NCBI GenBank assembly: GCA_036558645.1
Contig: DATBFG010000045.1
Coordinates: 1-48,602 of the forward strand
Source of the DNA: DATBFG01 sp036558645
Lineage (GTDB): Bacteria > Acidobacteriota > Terriglobia > Terriglobales > Acidobacteriaceae
Reading direction: 5' to 3'
Length of the DNA stretch: 48,602 bases
This document shows positions 17,425 to 25,757 of this stretch, piece after piece; position 1 is the first letter of the stretch, and every line of letters begins with the position of its first letter. Both the position numbers and the translations under genes were made by a program. A model generated the notes under the pieces. The model did not search any database. It worked only from the letters and a program-made list of their open reading frames with translations, and was not told where the DNA came from.

Positions 17425-17865
17425 ATGCCGGTATTGATTTTGGCCATTGCCTCGGTGCTCCTCCTTATTGCGGTCTTAGGGTTGGTAGCGCTAGCCGACG
17501 CGCTTGACTCGCGATCCCTTCGAAAGCAGGTCATGTGTGCATCCGCGATCCCGCCAGTTTGCTTCTCAATCGTTGATGCATACGATCCCGTCTATTCACT
17601 TCTTTGGGAAGCACCCGTCGAAGCTCTAACAGTAGTAGATGCTGCAGGGATGACTGGAGTTCGTGCTGTCACCTTGCGGCGAATTTATAAACGGGCGGCT
17701 GCTCAGTTCCCAGAGATTTATGACGGATGGGACTTCGCTGCTTGGCTACAATTTCTCGAGAAGACGCAATTAGTTTCCTGGAATGCCCTGAACTTGGTCG
17801 TTACTCCTGACGGAAAGGCCTTCATAAGATTTCGCTTCGTTACTGATTCGACAGCGGCGGCCTGA
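17425..17865 (+). CDS. Hypothetical single-pass membrane protein, 146 aa
   Basis: I do not recognise the family. An N-terminal hydrophobic helix (residues about 3-24, ILAIASVLLLIAVLGLVALA) anchors it in the membrane. The remaining 120 residues are soluble and mixed alpha/beta; a VTLRRIYKRAAAQFPEIYDGWDFAAWLQFLEK segment could form a winged-helix-like fold. The start is well supported by GAGGTG five bases before the ATG. It faces the minus-strand operon starting at 20204 tail-to-tail. Confidence 0.68.
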   Translation: MPVLILAIASVLLLIAVLGLVALADALDSRSLRKQVMCASAIPPVCFSIVDAYDPVYSLLWEAPVEALTVVDAAGMTGVRAVTLRRIYKRAAAQFPEIYDGWDFAAWLQFLEKTQLVSWNALNLVVTPDGKAFIRFRFVTDSTAAA

Positions 17866-18009
17866 ACCAGTACTCCCTTGTTCAGCGGCAACCAAAGAGT
17901 TTGCCTTCGCGAGCCGGAATGCTTATTCGAGGGATGCCATTGTGTACGCAAGCGTTTGTTTGGCATTGAAACGCCAGTAGGTGCAGAGACAGATTGCCTG
18001 CGCCTGCCC

Positions 18010-18147
18010 TCAATTCAGGGACTGCGCCACCACCAGCACGATCAATAAAGCCAGAAAGAAGCAAGCGGCCAGTGAAAAAAGTGCGAGCTGTACATGAAAA
18101 TAAGATCTGCAATTTTCGTCCCTCTTCGTATGTATCAGCGCCTTCAT
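18010..18147 (-). CDS. Small membrane protein, 45 aa
   Basis: This short gene has one of the best ribosome sites of the window (AAAGGAGG, 5-6 nt before ATG 18147). The product has a charged N terminus (MKALIHTKRDENCRSYFH) followed by a 25-residue hydrophobic helix to the C terminus, so it is a single-span tail-type membrane peptide. It lies about 96 bp after the receiver gene in the same direction, so it may be the last gene of the sensor/AAA+/receiver operon. No function can be assigned. Confidence 0.68.
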   Translation of the reverse strand: MKALIHTKRDENCRSYFHVQLALFSLAACFFLALLIVLVVAQSLN

Positions 18148-18243
18148 AAATCCTCCTTTCCTAAGGCCCGGCGCAGCAAGCATTTTCGCAAGCAAGTTGC
18201 TGTATTTGCTCTTCGCTGAGGCTTGTCTCGAACGTCGTTCCTT

Positions 18244-18606
18244 CTACTTCTTGATTGTCTTCTCTGTTTCATCCAGACAGGCCCGCACTTTTTCAAGTAA
18301 ATGAGGAAACAGGTATTCCTTGGGGAGCCACAGCTTGATGTGTTCGCTCTCCACCGGGCCAAAAGCCGTCATCACGATCACCGGGAAATCGGGAGTCATG
18401 TCACGAACGGCGCGGGCCAACTCGACTCCGCTCATGCCTGGCATGACAAAATCTGTGACCAGAAGGTCAAACTCCTCTCGCCGAAAGGCGTCGAGCGCCT
18501 CTGCCCCACTACGTGCCGGAACCGCCGTGTACCCTTCCATGCGGAGGATGTCGCAGGCCAGACGACAGAGCATTTCATTGTCATCGACTACCAGAATTCG
18601 CTTCAT
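18244..18606 (-). CDS. Single-domain response regulator (CheY-like), 120 aa
   Basis: This is a stand-alone receiver domain. MKRILVVDDNE gives the acidic pair D8/D9, LLVTDFVMPGMSG the phospho-acceptor D52, VIVMTAF the switch threonine, and LPKEYLF the conserved lysine. There is no output domain, so it acts by protein contact. The start ATG 18606 lies 11 bp after the stop of the AAA+ gene, pointing to one transcript; the longer frame to 18708 would overlap the ATPase gene and is rejected. No histidine kinase is encoded nearby, so the phosphodonor is unknown. Confidence 0.88.
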   Translation of the reverse strand: MKRILVVDDNEMLCRLACDILRMEGYTAVPARSGAEALDAFRREEFDLLVTDFVMPGMSGVELARAVRDMTPDFPVIVMTAFGPVESEHIKLWLPKEYLFPHLLEKVRACLDETEKTIKK

Positions 18607-18617
18607 AGCCACCACCC

Positions 18618-19721
18618 CTACTCCGCCGCAACTTCGATAGGCTGCGCTTTCGGAGCTCTCTTTCCAAAAACCAGGCCTCGGTCGCTCCGCACACTGATCT
18701 CGATGCAATCGCCGCTTGCCACCTGGCTGGTTGCAACCAGATTAGCGATGGGATAGACAATGTTTCTCTCGATCACGCGCTTGAGATGTCGTGCGCCGTA
18801 CTTCAGATCGGTGCCCTCGCTTAGTAGCCATCGCTTCACTTCTGGACTGCAGCGAAACAGGAGCCGATTCTGCCCACTGGCGCGCATTATCCTCTGCTGC
18901 ACTTTTGCAAGTTCCAGCTCGAGGACTTGCTCAAGTTGTTCCGGTTGGAGCGTCTTAAAGACAACAACCTTATCGAGTCGGTTCATGAACTCCGGAGAGA
19001 ATTTGTGCCGCGCAGCTTCAGTTGCAGTGCGACTAATTTTCGCGTCCAGATTCATGTTCGCCCCCGGTGAACCGCCAGCAAAACCTAAGCCGCCCTCAAC
19101 CAGGCGGCTGACCTCAGTTGCACCCAAGTTCGAGGTCATGAATATCAGGCAGCGAGACAGATCAACGTGACTGTTGTCTCCTAACGTAAGGCTGGCCTTG
19201 TCCAAGATGCCGAGCAACAATTGCCATAAGGCCTCTGATGCCTTCTCGATTTCATCGAACAACAACAACGTGAGCTTGAGCTTGTCAGTTTGCCAGCGGT
19301 TGACCGCTTCCTGGCTGAGGAGTGGCGGAGTGTTGCTATGTCCTACATAGCCGGGGGGAGATCCAATGAGCTTGGAAATCTCGTGATGCTCCTGAAATTC
19401 GGCGCAATCAACCTTGATAAAGCTGTGAGAATTGCCGAACAACGCCTCGGCCAAAACTTCCACCACATAGGTTTTGCCCGAGCCGGTCGGTCCCAGGAAC
19501 AGCAAATTACCCACAGGCCGATCGGGCGGGGCCATTCCGACAAGGAACATCTGGTACAACTCGGTAACGGCCGATACCGCATCTTCTTGGCCCACAATCC
19601 TGGCGCGCAGAAAATTCTCAAATTCCTTTGTTTCTTCTCCGTGCCTAGTAGCGTCCAGAGGTTGCAGGTCAGCCGTTTCCGGAATGGTAACGCCGAGCTG
19701 CGGATTGGATCCTGCTTGCAT
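18618..19721 (-). CDS. ClpA/ClpB D2-like AAA+ ATPase, 367 aa
   Basis: This is a compact AAA+ unfoldase-type ATPase corresponding to the second ring (D2) of ClpA/B/C. Visible motifs: Walker A GPTGSGKT (77-84), aromatic pore loop GSPPGYVGH (about 121-129), Walker B LLLFDEIE (152-159), sensor 1 TSNLG, arginine-finger segment FSPEFMNRLD, and sensor 2 in YGARHLKRVIER within a D2-small domain. The N domain, the first ring and a clear ClpP-docking IGF loop are absent, so it probably remodels proteins without a protease. It sits between an RsbRD_N-like gene (6 bp upstream) and a receiver gene (11 bp downstream). This suggests a signal-controlled remodelling machine; its target is unknown. Confidence 0.87.
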   Translation of the reverse strand: MQAGSNPQLGVTIPETADLQPLDATRHGEETKEFENFLRARIVGQEDAVSAVTELYQMFLVGMAPPDRPVGNLLFLGPTGSGKTYVVEVLAEALFGNSHSFIKVDCAEFQEHHEISKLIGSPPGYVGHSNTPPLLSQEAVNRWQTDKLKLTLLLFDEIEKASEALWQLLLGILDKASLTLGDNSHVDLSRCLIFMTSNLGATEVSRLVEGGLGFAGGSPGANMNLDAKISRTATEAARHKFSPEFMNRLDKVVVFKTLQPEQLEQVLELELAKVQQRIMRASGQNRLLFRCSPEVKRWLLSEGTDLKYGARHLKRVIERNIVYPIANLVATSQVASGDCIEISVRSDRGLVFGKRAPKAQPIEVAAE

Positions 19722-19727
19722 ACGTGC

Positions 19728-20204
19728 CTAGCTCACCGCTGCATAGTGTTCCTGCAGTCGCTGTGCCTCCTCTTGCCTGATTGCCTCGTATCCGATCGAA
19801 GCTGAATACAGCAGGTGATCAAAGAACCTGGCCATGGAGTGCGCTAACCCGAGTTCACCAAAGAGCTCGAGAGGCTGCTCCAGCATTCCCTCGGCCTCGA
19901 GGAATTCCCAAAGGTGCTCTTTTGTGCAGCCCACGGCCCAAAGGAATGCACTGAACGGGACAGCTTGGCGAGCTCGCCGCATACCCAAACCTATGTAACG
20001 CTCTTCAATTTCCGCTTCGGTCTTGCTGAGCAGCCAATCTGTAAGGTTGTGGTAGATCTCGAACGTCCGCCGCCGGACCTCTTCCTTTGGCACTCGCTTC
20101 ATTAACTCTCGGCATTGCGGCGCTTTTTCGAGTTTGCTTAAGAGACCTTCGGAGAGTTTGTCGGCTCTGGACTCAATGAGATTGATCAGCCTGATGGCGA
20201 ACAT
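19728..20204 (-). CDS. RsbRD_N-like sensor domain protein, 158 aa
   Basis: This all-helical protein resembles the RsbRD N-terminal (globin-like) sensor domain that precedes STAS or histidine-kinase modules in stress signalling. Its pattern is a first helix LINLIESRADKLSEGLL, then VRRRTFEIYHNLTDWLLSKTEAEIEERYIGLG, then VPFSAFLWAVGCTKEHLWEFLE. Here the domain stands alone. The start ATG 20204 has AAAGGAGG seven bases upstream; the in-frame ATG at 20225 lies before that SD and is rejected. It is the first gene of the operon continuing with the AAA+ ATPase (6 bp gap). By analogy it may sense a stress signal and pass it to the ATPase or receiver; that is inference. Confidence 0.75.
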   Translation of the reverse strand: MFAIRLINLIESRADKLSEGLLSKLEKAPQCRELMKRVPKEEVRRRTFEIYHNLTDWLLSKTEAEIEERYIGLGMRRARQAVPFSAFLWAVGCTKEHLWEFLEAEGMLEQPLELFGELGLAHSMARFFDHLLYSASIGYEAIRQEEAQRLQEHYAAVS

Positions 20205-20549
20205 AAGCGCCTCCTTTGCATGCAAGGGTGGCTAACGCGATGACGCAGAACCGGTACTTCTATCGTATTCGCTCTTGCCTCGTTCTACAGTGACGCTGCT
20301 TACGGTCACGCGTGATCCTCTCCCCGTATCTACGTTCGGGAGGCAGATTGATCCGGGCGTGCTCTGCACGAGGTTTAATTCCGCTATTTCCGGACCAGTT
20401 ATCGAAGCCTCACGTGCTCAGGTTGGGCCTCTTTCAGAATGGGAATGTCAGGATGATTGGCGCTCTGCATCAATTGCGGTTTTCATTGCGCAAAGGTGCG
20501 CGAAGGAGGAGCATTTCGTGCAGGGAAAATCCCCTCAAAGGAGTCTCTT
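20205..20549. other. Divergent intergenic region with leader ORF
   Basis: It separates the minus-strand RsbRD_N operon from the plus-strand DUF892 gene and should contain both promoters. A very strong SD (AAGGAGGAG, 20503-20511) is followed by GTG 20518 and a 13-codon frame that ends at 20559, overlapping the DUF892 start in another frame. It may be a leader peptide. Confidence 0.4.
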
Positions 20550-21068
20550 ATGCCAGTGAAAACCCCCAAGGAAACCTTTGTGACCCTTCTCTCCCATGTG
20601 CGCGAGAACACAGAAAAAGCGACAAAGTTTTATGAGGAAATAGGCCAGATCGCACAAGATCCGGAAATCAAGGAAGCGCTGGAATCGCGTGCCTTCGTTT
20701 CGAAAGGCGTGCTGGAAAAGCTCGATCAATGCTTCAAGCTCATCGGCGAGAAGCCGGTGAAAATGACTGGACGACTCCAGGAGATTTTCGTGGAGGACTT
20801 CCGGAAAGAAGTGAATGAGATTCAGTCGCCCATCGCTAAGAAGATTTTTGTTCTAGCAAAACTGATTCACCTCACCCATCTGCGTATCGGCGAATATGTT
20901 GCCCTGATCGCCGCCGCAGATGTAACCGGCAACTTTGGTGTTGGGGTTCTGTTGGAGAGCTGCTTGGCGGACAAGATGGCTTTCATGGAGCGCAACCGTC
21001 GCATCCTTCGCAAATTAATTGAGACCAAAGCCGTGGAACGGAAGGCCATGGAGCACGTTGCGGCCTGA
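20550..21068 (+). CDS. DUF892 (YciE/YciF-type) ferritin-like stress protein
   Basis: This helical protein of 172 aa begins MPVKTPKETFVTLLSHV, close to the YciF/DUF892 start pattern, and consists of long amphipathic helices with regularly placed Glu and His (HVRENTEKATKFYEEIG, LIHLTHLRIGEYVALI, MERNRRILRKLIE). The family adopts a four-helix ferritin-like bundle and is induced by osmotic and general stress in enterobacteria. The start ATG 20550 has AAAGGAG seven bases before it; the longer frame from 20457 is not supported. The match is moderate, so another helical-bundle family is possible. It lies divergent from the AAA+/receiver operon. Confidence 0.62.
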   Translation: MPVKTPKETFVTLLSHVRENTEKATKFYEEIGQIAQDPEIKEALESRAFVSKGVLEKLDQCFKLIGEKPVKMTGRLQEIFVEDFRKEVNEIQSPIAKKIFVLAKLIHLTHLRIGEYVALIAAADVTGNFGVGVLLESCLADKMAFMERNRRILRKLIETKAVERKAMEHVAA

Positions 21069-21106
21069 GCGGACGTTGTTTCTTTCTTTAACTCCCTACC
21101 GGGAGC

Positions 21107-21179
21107 GGCCCGAACTGGATGCCTGGCGGGTGGTTCAAGCGCCGAACACTCCAACCGAACACTCCAGTTCGGGCCTTTT
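21107..21179 (+). terminator. 13-bp inverted repeat with 43-nt loop and T-run
   Basis: GGCCCGAACTGGA (21107-21119) and TCCAGTTCGGGCC (21163-21175) are perfectly complementary, and TTTT follows. It lies 38 bp after the DUF892 stop and would act as a transcription terminator despite the unusually large loop. The loop contains a 12-bp tandem repeat that shares bases with the right arm. Confidence 0.65.
21142..21166 (+). repeat. 12-bp tandem repeat inside terminator loop
   Basis: CCGAACACTCCA occurs at 21142-21153 and again at 21155-21166, one base apart. The second copy runs into the right arm of the inverted repeat, so the duplication may have lengthened an originally short-loop terminator. 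Confidence 0.8.
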
Positions 21180-21382
21180 AGCCTATATCCTTGGTTCGGC
21201 TTTGTAGCGGAGGCAGGAACAAGCTCTCTTGAATGAGCAGCAAGTCCCAAAGGGCAGGTACGGTCACCAGCCGCGACCACAGGCCCGCAAAAGGATTGAA
21301 GGTTCTTACAAACCGGCGTAATGTGTTTTGCAAATTTCGAGCCAGCGCCCACCCACCTCGTCAGGACTCAGGAGGACTTGCT

Positions 21383-21571
21383 ATGACCAAGGATAAAGCC
21401 GCACTGTCCACCCGCTCGAACGTTGAGCCGCAGAATCTCGAAGAACAGATCCGCATGCGTGCTTTCGAACTGTATGTAGAGCGCGGTGGCGGAGACGGAA
21501 GTGAGCTGGAAGATTGGCTCCGCGCCGAAGCCGAGATTACCAACGCCTCAGCCAAAGCCCAGGCAGCCTAG
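21383..21571 (+). CDS. DUF2934 protein, 62 aa
   Basis: This is a small cytosolic protein with the DUF2934 signature: an IRMRAFELYVERGGGDGSELEDW segment ending in WLRAEAEI, preceded by a disordered 18-residue N terminus. The function of the family is unknown; genomes of Acidobacteria and Proteobacteria often carry several copies beside stress genes, as here next to DUF892. The start ATG 21383 has AGGAGG eight bases upstream; the longer frame from 21233 is not supported. A clear terminator follows. Confidence 0.88.
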   Translation: MTKDKAALSTRSNVEPQNLEEQIRMRAFELYVERGGGDGSELEDWLRAEAEITNASAKAQAA

Positions 21572-21604
21572 GCTGGCGCGACTAATACATAATTTCATGA
21601 GTGG

Positions 21605-21630
21605 GGCCCCAGCACCGGCTGGGGCCTTTT
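21605..21630 (+). terminator. Rho-independent terminator after DUF2934
   Basis: GGCCCCAGC (21605-21613) pairs perfectly with GCTGGGGCC (21618-21626) around a 4-nt loop and is followed by TTTT. It begins 33 bp after the DUF2934 stop. Confidence 0.88.
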
Positions 21631-21893
21631 GTTTGACGCCGGAGAATAACGCCGCTCCTCGCCAAGAGTTATGTCACGCACATCACTGACACGCGCTCGA
21701 AATCTCGTGAGAGCAACGCGGATGGAGTTTTATGGAGCGACGATCTATGCGACCGGTAAGGGCCCCTGAGTGATATCCAACGCGGGAATCCGAAGCGATA
21801 AAAGCAGGGTGATCACGATCACCGAGGGTCGTAACAACAGTCATTTCTTACCCGCATCGAGCTGGCCTAGCGTTGCGTACGAGGAAATCACCG

Positions 21894-22427
21894 ATGGAAA
21901 CCCCACCATTTCGTTTCCGGACTTTGGCGATCAAAACTGTAGTCAGCCACACGATCACGTATTTCGTCATGGGAGCGCTGGCTTTTTACTTCCTTCATTA
22001 CGCGGACCTCATCAATAAGCCAAATTCAGGGATGCGGCCGACGACCGACTTACTTGTGATGCTCGGGCCAGCCCTGCAGATTGTTCGCGGGGTGCTGTTT
22101 GCTGCAGTCTTCTATCCGTTCCAAGGCGCCCTGTTTGGCCGTCGTAACGGATGGTTGCTCATTGCTTGGATGCTGATCGGACTGGGCATTCTGGGAACGT
22201 TTGCCGCGCCCGATGGTTCTCTCGAAGGCTTTATCTATACGACGGTTCCATTTGCCGTGCACCTTCGTGGGTACTTAGAGACTGTTCCCCAAGCTTTCCT
22301 GTTATCGGCATTGCTCTTCTACTGGACCAGACATCCAAGCAATGCATGGTTGAGTTGGGTGCTCGGCGTGCCCTACGCTGTGATTGTGCTTCTCCCACTC
22401 ATTGGCCTCCTCGCTCGCAATCACTAG
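21894..22427 (+). CDS. Hypothetical integral membrane protein, 177 aa
   Basis: About five hydrophobic helices are visible (residues about 14-36, 53-75, 84-104, 112-130, 140-170), with short loops and few conserved polar residues. I do not recognise a transporter or enzyme motif. The start ATG 21894 has GAGGAA nine bases upstream; an in-frame TTG at 21873 is less likely. It stands alone, downstream of the DUF2934 terminator. A structural or sensing role cannot be distinguished. Confidence 0.72.
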   Translation: METPPFRFRTLAIKTVVSHTITYFVMGALAFYFLHYADLINKPNSGMRPTTDLLVMLGPALQIVRGVLFAAVFYPFQGALFGRRNGWLLIAWMLIGLGILGTFAAPDGSLEGFIYTTVPFAVHLRGYLETVPQAFLLSALLFYWTRHPSNAWLSWVLGVPYAVIVLLPLIGLLARNH

Positions 22428-22466
22428 CGATACCACCCTTCTCAGAGCGAGCGTGCGGCGAGGTTA

Positions 22467-22703
22467 ATGGATCACGCCTCTCTATTCCCAATCCTCGTGA
22501 TCCCACTTGTGCTCTGGATCATCCTGGTGGCAATCAGGACCGGAAACTTCCGGCCGAAAGGGCAAGCTAGTAGCGGTCGACACCCACCCTTACGCTCATA
22601 TACCTGCTATTTTCCATTTTGGGAACAGTTAAGAGCGCAACAGGCTGCTTACAACTTTCGCGGCAGCCTTCCTAAATCGGCGCTCCAGATTCACATTTGT
22701 TAA
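22467..22703 (+). CDS. Doubtful small membrane ORF, 78 aa
   Basis: The first 30 residues contain a plausible single membrane helix (LFPILVIPLVLWIILVAI) and the frame starts with ATG 40 bp after the preceding stop. However, the SD (GAGG) is only 3 nt away, and the C-terminal half looks non-coding. It may be a short real gene that has lost its stop, or chance. The rest of 22428-22940 holds nothing I recognise. Confidence 0.25.
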   Translation: MDHASLFPILVIPLVLWIILVAIRTGNFRPKGQASSGRHPPLRSYTCYFPFWEQLRAQQAAYNFRGSLPKSALQIHIC

Positions 22704-22940
22704 CCCACTCCGTGTTTGTAATCACGGCATATTTCTATGCACAGTGCTATCATTCGCCACGAAAGCTGAGGAGAACAGCGCTCTGGCGAATTCCCTGACG
22801 GTCTCAACCTGAGTCGCCCCAGCCCTCAACTTGTCGAAGCTGAAGCGGTGCGAATATCCGGCACACGTCCCCTGGGAGCGCACGACAGGCGTCACTGAAC
22901 GCGCGCACCGCCCAGCCCCTCTCTCGACTGGAGGCCGGAA

Positions 22941-23285
22941 ATGTTCGAGCAACCAGACTCCTGGCTAGATCTGGTAGAAAAAGCTCTCTTCGAGCGAAAT
23001 CCACACCTTCGCCCTGAGCGTTTCAGGGAAGCAAGAGCAGCCGTTCAGCGACGCCTCGACCAGCTCCAAGAACAGGAAGAACTATGTCGCTTGGTGGAAC
23101 TCGACATAAGCGCCGAGAGAGAAATGCTCCAGGGCGCCGAAGTAAAGCTAAACTCGCCGAAGCGTATTCGCAGACTGAATTCGGCAATTGGACACCCAGG
23201 CAACAAACCCAACGTAGTCGCGATCACCGACGGAAAGCATGCCGAGCAACCGTCAATTCCCGCCGACATCTCGGCAGACATTTGA
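22941..23285 (+). CDS. Hypothetical coiled-coil protein, 114 aa
   Basis: No family is recognised. The N-terminal 65 residues are helical and highly charged, with a coiled-coil region (FREARAAVQRRLDQLQEQEE). The C-terminal 45 residues are polar and probably disordered. The start is good: GGAGG six to seven bases before ATG 22941. It is soluble, with no signal peptide. It lies at the edge of the accessory zone that follows. Confidence 0.6.
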   Translation: MFEQPDSWLDLVEKALFERNPHLRPERFREARAAVQRRLDQLQEQEELCRLVELDISAEREMLQGAEVKLNSPKRIRRLNSAIGHPGNKPNVVAITDGKHAEQPSIPADISADI

Positions 23286-23432
23286 CATTGATGCTAGGCA
23301 GAACCCCTCACATCGGTAAAGAGCTTGGCCTTCTTTTCTGAGAGCGCCATCATCTCCAAACATTCTGCGTAGCCGGCGCTAAACTGCGATAACAAACCTG
23401 TGAGAACGTTTTGAGCTGCAAAACATTCTGCT

Positions 23433-23565
23433 TACTCACTGCTGCTCAACAACGGTGACGGCACACTGCAATGGGTGGGCGGCGCCACCGTAACCGAGGG
23501 CCTGCCTGCTTCCCTTCACCCTGGGAGACTTCAATCACGATGGCAGAATCGACGTTGCAAGAACT
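23433..23565 (+). pseudogene. Frameshifted FG-GAP/VCBS repeat remnant
   Basis: Reading from 23433 gives YSLLLNNGDGTLQWVGG, and after a +1 shift at about 23515 gives FTLGDFNHDGRIDVA. Together these are the two halves of one FG-GAP/VCBS repeat (NNGDGTL ... GDFNHDGRIDV). No start, no signal peptide and no further repeats are in frame, so this is a fragment of a decayed secreted repeat protein. The intact FG-GAP gene starts 380 bp downstream, so it may be debris of a duplicated or rearranged paralogue. The flanks (23286-23432 and 23566-23941) hold no other recognisable gene. Confidence 0.68.
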
Positions 23566-23941
23566 GTCCGCCACCCAGTTCGGCCAACCTCGCGGCCGCG
23601 ATTTGTGGGATCAAGGATGGTGACGTTGTAACCTCACCTGTGCTGCTCAGTATCTGAATGGGATGACCAGCTTTCCAGAAAATTTACACTGAGCCCCGGA
23701 ATGCATCTTTGTAGTCGCGAAAGATAAGTTCATCGGATCCGCCAAACGGTGGTCAATGTTACGGTCCAGTAGAAGTGCTGCCTGTGATGCGAGACCTTGG
23801 CGTGCGTGCGGCGCGTCACTGCGGGATCGATTGAGTGCGCGTGTAATGTGAGCAACGCCGTTGCGAGTCGAAGAGAGAGAGCTACGCACGCCTGCTACAT
23901 TTTGTCTCTGCCTTCTTCCCACACTGCTTGAGAGGTGTCTT

Positions 23942-25399
23942 ATGTCTGTATCTTCACTTCGCACTTTGTGCGGCGCTTTCCTGCTGACCGTCGTTTGCTT
24001 TGGCGCGCTAAGCACTGCGCACGGCGGCCAACTAGCCGCATTTACTAGCAACTGGACGCTGAACCCGGAGGTGAGTTCGGCGATTGCAACAGGCGACTTC
24101 GATCACGATGGGCGTGTCGATCTCGCCTACACCGATAATATTGCAAATACGATTACCGTATTTTCTTCAACGGGGACGATCGGCGTTTATCCAACCGGGA
24201 ACAGTCCGGACCAAGTTGCCAATTTGAACGGCAATCTTGCCGTGATGAACAGCAAAGATTTGTTCATTACGGTGCTTCTGAACTACGGGGATCCGTTCAC
24301 CGTGGGAACTCCGATTCCCCTTGCGGGATCTCCTATCGCGATTACTGCAGTCGACCTGAATCGAGATGGGATCAGCGATTTAGCGGTGATCGATTGTGCG
24401 AGCAACTGCTCGTTGCAGACATTTTTCCAAAACACCAGCGGTGCGTTCACGCTGTCCCAGACCTTGCCGCTTCCCACCGGACCCTCAACATATAAGCGGC
24501 TCATGGGTACGGCCGATCTCAACCTTGATGGATGGCCCGATCTGGTCTTGTTCTCCGGCGATTTGAGACTCATGACATTCACCGGTTCAACAGGAGGGCA
24601 GTTGCACACCTATTCGTGGTATGACCTGCCCGCAGGTACGGTCGCTACCAGCATGAGTATCGCTTCGTTCGGGCCGGATCTTCCGCCCGATTTGGTGGTG
24701 CGAGTGATTGATCCGTGTGGCGCGTCGTGTTCTTACACCAACCATGTGGACCTGTTCAGCGGGATTGGGCTGGGATCATTTGCGTTCAACGGGCAGGTGG
24801 CAATCAAGGCCAGCAGTTCCGGAGGCCTGATCGTGGCTGCGGACATCAATAACGACCAGGCGCAAGACTTCGTCACCGTGAGCAGTGATCCGAATGCTCC
24901 AGCCGTGCAATATTCGATGGGGCACGGCTACGCTGCCTTCGATCCGGTTGTAACGTTCTCGGCGTCGCCGGGAACTTACCCGGATAAACCCACGGACATG
25001 CTGGTGCGAGATATGAACCTCGATTCGCGTCGAGACATCGTGGTTGCGACATCTGATGCCTTGGGCAACGACTACGCCGGCATTTTTACGCTGATGAATA
25101 ACACTTCCAAATCCAACTGCAGTTCACCAGATGCGCGTAACCTGGCTATCAGCCTCTGCTCTCCGATGGCAAACAGCACGATCAAGTCCCCGGTAACCAT
25201 CCAGGCGGTGGCAAACGGACCAAACGGGGTAAAGCGCATTGATCTTTGGGTGGATGGAGTCAAGCAACAGCAGCTATGGAGCGATCAGACTTGGACGCAA
25301 GTGACGCTGCCAGTAGGCCGACACAGCATTGGATTGGTGGCGTTCGATCAGAACGATGTGACGGCATCGACCCAGCCAGTCTCTCTTACCGTTAAGTGA
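23942..25399 (+). CDS. Secreted FG-GAP/VCBS repeat protein with Ig-like domain
   Basis: This exported protein of 485 aa starts at ATG 23942 (GAGAGG upstream). It has a signal peptide (about residues 1-29, ending AHG) and then repeats of the beta-propeller FG-GAP/VCBS type with calcium-binding-like loops: GDFDHDGRVDLAYTDN, VDLNRDGISDLAVID, ADLNLDGWPDLVLF, ADINNDQAQDFVTV and RDMNLDSRRDIVVA. From about residue 400 there is a bacterial Ig-like domain (NLAISLCSPMANSTIKSPV ... RIDLWVDG) of the kind common in acidobacterial secreted proteins. The probable role is extracellular adhesion or carbohydrate/protein binding; no catalytic module is present. A fragment of a related gene lies just upstream. 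Confidence 0.87.
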   Translation: MSVSSLRTLCGAFLLTVVCFGALSTAHGGQLAAFTSNWTLNPEVSSAIATGDFDHDGRVDLAYTDNIANTITVFSSTGTIGVYPTGNSPDQVANLNGNLAVMNSKDLFITVLLNYGDPFTVGTPIPLAGSPIAITAVDLNRDGISDLAVIDCASNCSLQTFFQNTSGAFTLSQTLPLPTGPSTYKRLMGTADLNLDGWPDLVLFSGDLRLMTFTGSTGGQLHTYSWYDLPAGTVATSMSIASFGPDLPPDLVVRVIDPCGASCSYTNHVDLFSGIGLGSFAFNGQVAIKASSSGGLIVAADINNDQAQDFVTVSSDPNAPAVQYSMGHGYAAFDPVVTFSASPGTYPDKPTDMLVRDMNLDSRRDIVVATSDALGNDYAGIFTLMNNTSKSNCSSPDARNLAISLCSPMANSTIKSPVTIQAVANGPNGVKRIDLWVDGVKQQQLWSDQTWTQVTLPVGRHSIGLVAFDQNDVTASTQPVSLTVK

Positions 25400-25757
25400 A
25401 AGGTGTTGAGCGGGTGATTGCGTAGGACGGGCCACAAAGACGAAGGACGCAGCTGCCAAGCTTTTGCGCCCGGCCTTCCGAGCAACCTCACCCCACGTCT
25501 ATGCTCTCGCAGCAATTGCGAAGTTGTTTTCGCTAGGGATCCGTCCAGCGGGGGTCGTTGCTGCATTGACCCAAAGGGTCACGACAGCTTTCTGGAACTC
25601 CAATGCGAGCGGAAGACAGTGGAACGCTAACCGATACGAACAAAATGTGATCGGACTCTCGTGTCAGCTCAAAGATATAAAAGAAGTGGCTGGAGAAATG
25701 TCGGGGAGAGCGCGGTCAAGAAAGAACTATTTATTTGCAAATGTCGAGTGTAGAAAA

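Noticed and set aside
22151..22570. 139-codon frame overlapping the membrane-protein gene
   Set aside because: It is out of frame with a well-supported membrane protein and rich in residues typical of shadow frames.
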